A DNA stretch of 64,000 nt from Rhynchopus euleeides (lineage: Eukaryota; Euglenozoa; Diplonemea; Diplonemida; Diplonemidae). Positions 59,266-64,000 of this stretch are shown piece after piece (the first letter of the stretch is position 1; each line of letters begins with the position of its first letter). A program made the position numbers and the translations under genes. Location of the stretch: contig OY723284.1 in the NCBI GenBank assembly GCA_963210315.1, positions 930,001 to 994,000 of the forward strand, given 5' to 3'. The notes below the pieces were generated by a model. It was given only the letters and a program-made list of their open reading frames with translations, made no database searches and was not told the origin of the DNA.

Positions 59266-59945
59266 CTAAGTGGTGGTACGCCCCAAGACGTCCCGCCACC
59301 TCTCTTCCGACGCCTCCAGCACTTCATCAGCAATCACCTCCTGGGCAACTGCTTCCGGGTCCATCACCTCGCCCAGCGAGTTTAAAGAACTCTCTTGAGG
59401 AAAACGTGTCCCACAGCTCTTTGAGAAGTTGTTGTTCCTCGTTGGTGACGTGTTGGATGCTCTTCCATACTTCCCCCACGACAAAGCAGGACTTCTGATC
59501 GCTGGGGGGGTTGCTTATCCAGAGGAAGAACTGTAGGAGGCTCTGTGCATCGTCTGGATCTCCGAGAGCATGTCCCCCCACCCATCCCCTCCGATCAAAT
59601 GTGCTAACTCTCGGACACTTTGCGGTTTGTTGCAAGCAGGTCGGTCCGGGGTGCCACATGCTCAACGACGTGAAACAGCGCTGACCACCTCGTTTCTGAG
59701 GTGGTGCGCGGCGCCTGTGAGAAGAAGGTCACGAACTGGATGGCGAGGGGGAAGCGCTTCGTGTAGAAGTCTTTGCAACATTTGTTGGCGTGATGCCCCA
59801 AACACCACACCGACAGACGCCCTGTGAGCTTGATGAGGCGCTGGTTTGTCGCGCATCTGTCCATGTTGACAGACGCGATCGTAAACGAGTAGTCGCATTC
59901 GAGCCGCTGCAGCACATCTTCAAGCATCACTGCGTCAGGGCTCAC
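59266..59945 (-). pseudogene. transposase C-terminal pieces (hAT-like catalytic core)
   Basis: The frame at 59945-59604 reads ...ASVNMDRCATNQRLIKL...SVWCLGHHANKCCKDFYTKRF...FVTFFSQAP...TSETRWSALFHVVEHV. The order Asp, then a Cys/His block (GCxAH-like), then ETRW is the hAT/DUF659 catalytic layout. Lower down, SLLQFFLWISNPPS...EVWKSIQ and VMDPEAVAQEVIADEVLEAS continue in two other frames to about 59266, so at least one more frame change is present. The dimerisation block typical of hAT C-termini is not seen. The copy looks inactive. Confidence 0.7.
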
Positions 59946-60661
59946 CCCAGCCTGAACACCTCAACGCACACCAGCAGCGGTTGTTGCCCAACATATGCAG
60001 TCACAGCGAGGTACGAGGTGTGGATCGATGCTGCTGTAGTTCCGTCGATGCCAATAGGCACGGTGCGACCTTTGAGAGCATCTTTCAGCGCCTTCAGAAG
60101 TGCATCCGTGTGGCTGCTGTGTTTCTGCAAGAGGGCGCGTCCGCTGGGCATGTTCGGGTACAGGTGTTTCCGAATCGCCAACACCACAAGCTCCGCCTGG
60201 CTGGCCGTGGTATTGCCGACGCAAAGTGAATACGACAGGTCACTCACGAATTCCGGTGCTGGATTGGCTCCGTGCGCCTTCTGCTGCCCCCCTTGCCTGT
60301 CGCCGTTCTTGTCTTCACCGCCCGACTGCTTCTTCTTCTGGCGCTCGACCGCACGGGCGGGTGATGGCGAGTTTTGATCCGGAAAAAGGGGTGCTAAAAA
60401 AAATTGCTCGCGCGCTTCGCGCGCGAGCACCTCATGCAATGCACGCGTATATCCGCAACAACATTCGTTCTGATCGATACGCTTTGCAATGTGCGGTGTG
60501 AGTGGACAACGAGGAAGTCGTACAGACTTCGTTGTGTAGGGATGGTAGTCTGCACGTACTCCGTCTTCACTCACGACCATGTCGCACTCCTGGTGTTGTG
60601 CCGTTTCCCACTTGCCATGGTACACCAAATGGTACATGCACACTCGACAGGTGCACAGCAC
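59942..60661 (-). pseudogene. transposase central piece (DUF659-like)
   Basis: About 239 residues. It starts with a Cys/His cluster (CTCRVCMYHLVYH) that may be a zinc finger. A Lys/Gln-rich linker follows, then VPIGIDGTTAASIHTSYLAVTAYV, which resembles the DUF659 block (xxDGWt...hxxxxA) holding the first catalytic acidic residue in hAT-type transposases. The frame closes at 59942, and the next conserved block continues in another frame, so either an intron or a frameshift lies there. Confidence 0.65.
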
Positions 60662-60715
60662 AGGGGTTTAGGGGGCGGAGCCCCCCAGCCGCCGGAGGCC
60701 ACGGTAGCGAACATC
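60660..60715 (+). repeat. GGA-hairpin repeat inside the transposase region
   Basis: GGGGCGGAGCCCCCCAGCCG, GCCGGAGGC and CACGGTAGCGAACATCTGG match the copies at 44, 55 and 57 kb. It has no related partner copy nearby. Confidence 0.8.
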
Positions 60716-60964
60716 TGGCCTTCTCCTTCGCGTTCTGGGACTCTTTGGATCAATTGCGGTTCGTAGTGGGGCACGAACCCAGGGACGCTCGTTGTTGGGA
60801 AGTTGTGCAGGTCGATGAGTGGGAAACTGTCTGAAACCTGTGAAAAATTCCACCCCCAAAAAAATGCCGAAACTCGCCGTCGGGTTTTCGGGGGAAAAAT
60901 ACAAATGGAGAATTTCGCCCCCAAACTCGCCATCGGGAGAACACTGGGGTTTGCGGGTTTGCAG

Positions 60965-61203
60965 AGACGCGACATCCTTGACGGCGTACACGTCTTTGGC
61001 ATCGCCTTGCAGCTTATCATGACGTGTTTTCGCTGTCACGTAGCTCACTCGCGCCCCTGCTTTCTGCTTCGCCAGCTGCTCTTTGAGAGCCTTTGGCTTC
61101 GGAGTGGGTGACTCATCTGGGGTGGTGGTGGTAGTCTCGCCGCCCCTCGTTGGTGTGCTGGGTGCCTTTTTCCCCGGTGCCCACCCCGTGTGGCCATGCA
61201 TCA
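60965..61203 (-). pseudogene. transposase N-terminal piece
   Basis: From MMHGHTGWAPGKK near 61203: a basic, Thr/Pro-rich start, then KPKALKEQLAKQKAGARVSY and HDKLQGDAKDVYAVKDVASL. It precedes the zinc-finger-like piece at 60661. The join is not visible because unrelated sequence of about 300 bases lies between. Assignment rests on position and strand. Confidence 0.5.
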
Positions 61204-61334
61204 TCCTAAACGATTCGTAATATCGCATAAGATCGTATTTTATATCGTAATCGTATACGATATAATGCGATATAAAATACGATATGCACGATTCGTATTT
61301 CACCATTACGATTCGTACGTCATCCGTGCACTTC

Positions 61335-62320
61335 TTGCATTATTTTGGTGCCATTGGATGGCGGGATGCAGAGAGGGAGGTAAAAAAAAACTTATGCTGT
61401 GGGCCAGGGCTGTTCCTAACTGGGGGGCTTGTTCCCTAATAGAACAGTGGCAAAATTCAAGTATAGTATTGAGTGTCGCAGGGGGCGACGAGAAAGACCC
61501 TTGGCAAGAACAGAGCCCCCAATCTGGGCAGGGGGCGGGGCCGTTCTGCTTCAGGCTTGTGACTGTGTTTGACGGGAACATAAATATATATTTTTTGGAT
61601 TGCGAGAGAAAGAAAATGTTCAGATGCAAAGCCAACGCCAAATAGGGGGGGATGATCTGGTATCCGATGAGGGGGGGAGATGCTGGAAGGAAATTTGAAA
61701 TGAACGGGGGTGGTGTGTCGTGGGGGTCGGGACGATCTGCCGAACAAGGGGCAGGAGCGGGAGGGGAGAAGAGGCGCTCGCCAGCTGCCAGTGTACGAGA
61801 AGCACCGTGCACACCTACTTCATGTTTCCACCCCACCCGTGCTCGACACACACGCGGCACTCTCTGTTGCAGATGCTGTCAAAGATTCGGGTCTGCCAGT
61901 TAACGCAAGAACCGCTGAGTGGTGCATCGAGTGAATCTGATGGCCCCCACTAGCACACAGGCACACACACGTAACATGTAACCCGCAAACCCGACATCAT
62001 TTGTGAGACAATTTGTGTGTTTTGAGTGTAAGTTGCACCGAGCAAACCCCGTTGCTACCTCCACTGACACACACCACACCACCGAACCCCATAATTTCAT
62101 GAAATTGTGTGCTTGGAATGCAGCCGTGACCTTCCCGAAGGGCTGACCGCCACTGTCTGCCCGTGACAACTAAAAAATATAAGACAGCCACTCCAAAAGT
62201 GGCCTGGCGTGCACCCACATTATGCGTTGTAAACCAGAAGGGCCGGTGTCATAGGCCTTGCCCCTGGGAAAGAATGTTCCAGGCTCACCCCCCCAGTGGC
62301 TGGCTTAACGCCGGGGTACT
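61335..62320. other. no recognisable gene
   Basis: About 1 kb of ordinary composition; open frames on both strands are unassigned. Confidence 0.35.
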
Positions 62321-62570
62321 GCACGACGCGCTGTCGGGGTCTTCGACTGTCGATTCGACAGCAAAATCGACTGTCGACTGTCGACAGGTCGACTGTCGAT
62401 TCGACTGTCGACCCGTCGACAGTCGACAGTCGATTTTGCTGTCGATCGACAGTCGATTCGACCTGTCGACTGTCGACCTGTCGACAGTCGACAGCTGTCG
62501 ACAGCTTACTGTCGACAGGTCGACAGTCGATTTCGACAACTATACCTGTCGACAGCTTCGACAGGTCGGG
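62321..62570. repeat. cluster of about twenty GTCGAC/GTCGA words
   Basis: GCACGACGCGCTGTCGGGG opens the cluster; this start is shared with the ACCGGT foldback element at 51171. It is followed by tightly packed CTGTCGA / TCGACAG / GTCGAC words in both orientations to about 62570. No matching right arm was found, so it may be a truncated foldback element. Confidence 0.75.
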
Positions 62571-62662
62571 TACTGGTTCACTGACCGGTAGACAGCCTGA
62601 GTGACCTGACCCGGTCACTCAGACACTGAGTCATCTCAGACCCGTGGGTTTCTTTACCAGAT

Positions 62663-63985
62663 TCAGATTCAGATCTGCTGATCCAGAACCGCACCCTCTC
62701 CTTCCACACCAATTGTATCAGCTGCTCATGGGTCCGAGTGACGACGATAGCAATGACGATGGCTCCATAGCAAAGATGGCTACCACTGTCAAAGCTCATC
62801 TGGAACAGAAACTGTCCCAGATGGAAGTCTCCTGTATAAATACAGGGTTCGGGTTTCCCACGAGTGTAACGCAGATACGTGCAGGTGTGTCAAGAGAGTG
62901 TGCAGCTCACAGCAGTTCCTCATCCTTGGTTCTGAACCCCACAGTTCTTCGAATCACAGGGACAAGATCCAAACGATCAGGCTTTCCCGGACGCGCGGGG
63001 TTCAACTGGTGAAGACCGTTGTTGAGAGACCGTAGCGGAGGTCGACGGAGGCTTATCGCATGCTACGGCAGGGATGAGGACTCAGCCGCCACCCCGGTGG
63101 TTTGCAGGTTGAACAGGTTGTGTGGTTCCACTGTTCAACGTAGGTCGGCCTGTCTGATAAGACTCAGCCACCCTGCGGGTCAATTTATTCCAAAAAAAGA
63201 CGCCTTTATGACCAAAAGGCAAAATTTCCTCCCGTCAGGCTCCCGTACCACAGAGGCCCGTTGCGGGTTGCCTCTGTGTATGTGTACGTTTTGCGATGAC
63301 GGGGTGTGGAACCTGGCGTAGACCGAGCTACAACCAGGCGCCGTGGGTCAATTTTTTTTAGAAAAGGCCTTGACCAAAGGCATCCCCCTAACACTTAATT
63401 GCTCTGCTTCAACCTGAACCGACCCTCTAGGCAGCGTGAGGTGGCTACGTCGAGCCACTTCGTGGACAGCTGCAGTTCCCTTCCCTTGTGTTCCTCTGTC
63501 AGGGGAACAACACAATAGCAGCACTTACGTATTGTTTCATTTCAGTCAGCCAAGGAAAGTCGAGGAGTTCGAGCCGTTGAACAGTAACCAGAGGATGACA
63601 AGCAGGTTGAATATGAAGCAGTGATCTCCTGTGTACCCTTGGACCCACATTGAACTCGAACTGAAGCCCTCAGTCGTCCTTGACCAGATTCAGACCCGCT
63701 TTTCCAGAACCGCACCCCCTCCCTCCACTCCAAGTGTATCCGCTGCTCATGGGCCCACGTGACCACAAAGACTTAATCGTGACTCCATAGCAAAGATGGC
63801 TACCACGCTCAAGACCATCTGTGAACAGACGGCGGTCTCCTGTTTCCAGGGGTATGGAATTACCACGAGTGTAATGCAGATACGGTAGGTGTGTCAAGAA
63901 GGTTTGCAGCTCACAGCAGGTCGTCATCTTCGTTCTGAACCTTGGTTCTGAAGTCGACAGCTCAAGTCGGAGGCACACAAAGGAT
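62663..63985. repeat. diverged direct repeat, two copies of about 310 bp
   Basis: 62663-62975 and 63684-63985 align in direct orientation with many substitutions. Shared blocks include CCAGAACCGCACCC, GCTGCTCATGGG, CTCCATAGCAAAGATGGCTA, CACGAGTGTAA.GCAGATACG and GCAGCTCACAGCAG. The period is about 1.02 kb. They may be units of a longer tandem array running past the window edge. The 700 bases between them show nothing else recognisable. Confidence 0.8.
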
Positions 63986-64000
63986 GGGTTCCGCAACTGT

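Larger units (their letters stand above)
59036..61328 (-). mobile_element. DNA transposon with ATATCG arrays and decayed DUF659/hAT-type transposase (2293 bp)
   Basis: The ends are perfect 24 bp inverted repeats (CACGGATGACGTACGAATCG and four more bases). CACTTC stands on both sides (59030-59035 and 61329-61334), a 6 bp duplication. Both subterminal zones (59055-59180, 61205-61310) are arrays of ATATCG / CGATAT / TCGTA words. The transposase is encoded on the minus strand in the three pieces annotated separately. A GGA-hairpin repeat (60660-60715) separates the N-terminal piece from the rest, so that part may be a later insertion or an intron. Confidence 0.88.

Noticed and set aside
43942-60766. 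Recurring peptide TVASGGWGAPPPRPP in many open frames
   Set aside because: It is the translation of the GGA-hairpin repeat on the minus strand and not a protein family.
1-64000. tRNA, rRNA and spliced-leader RNA genes
   Set aside because: No cloverleaf with a matching B box and no rRNA core motif was found on reading both strands. The GAACGATTT repeats have a donor-like GGTGAG but lack a convincing leader gene structure.

Overview
The window is nuclear DNA from a eukaryote, most likely a protist. Six host genes can be supported. Three have GT-AG introns that restore continuous, family-like proteins when removed. All six lie on the minus strand between about 30.3 and 49.7 kb. One has the BILBO1 layout (N-terminal domain, two EF-hands, long coiled coil), best known from the flagellar pocket collar of kinetoplastids. 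Together with the one-directional gene order this points to a euglenozoan, perhaps a diplonemid because conventional introns are present, but another flagellated protist is not excluded. No rRNA, tRNA, prokaryotic operon or virus hallmark gene was found.

Layout: 0-19 kb is gene-poor. It holds poly-G/poly-C tracts, a 73-78 bp minisatellite (2.08-2.54 kb), several small inverted-repeat transposons, and a 3.55 kb piggyBac-like element (14.29-17.85 kb) that carries another element inside it. From 19.47 to 28.58 kb there is a dense mosaic of transposons. Five related elements have seven-G ends, TA target duplications and a native length near 1.15 kb. One has been interrupted by an AT-rich foldback element and another by a second piggyBac-like element. 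Two hAT-like elements have inserted into the CCCTAGGG junctions at element ends.

30.3-49.7 kb is the gene block. In transcription order (high to low coordinate) it holds a ubiquitin-like/DUF4116 repeat protein, an F-box-like protein, the BILBO1-like protein, a CID-like proline-rich protein, a BLOC-1 subunit 1 (GCN5L1) homologue, and a MAP-kinase-kinase-type protein kinase with a 4 kb intron. Their roles (cytoskeleton, endolysosomal trafficking, signalling, ubiquitin-linked functions, possibly RNA processing) do not form one pathway.

49.7-64 kb is again repeat-rich. It holds palindrome-cluster foldback elements, a mutator-like 218 bp inverted repeat, two hAT-like elements with perfect 8 bp target duplications, a 2.29 kb element with a decayed DUF659/hAT-type transposase, and a 1 kb-spaced direct repeat at the right edge.

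The most unusual feature is an architecture shared by otherwise different elements. Near both ends, or filling the element, they carry dense arrays of a short palindromic word, and each family has its own word (CGTACG, TCCGGA-type, GGTAATACC, ACATGT, ACCGGT, GTCGAC, ATCCGATAA, ATATCG). Several elements also carry hairpins closed by GAA or GGA triloops. There is no CRISPR array.
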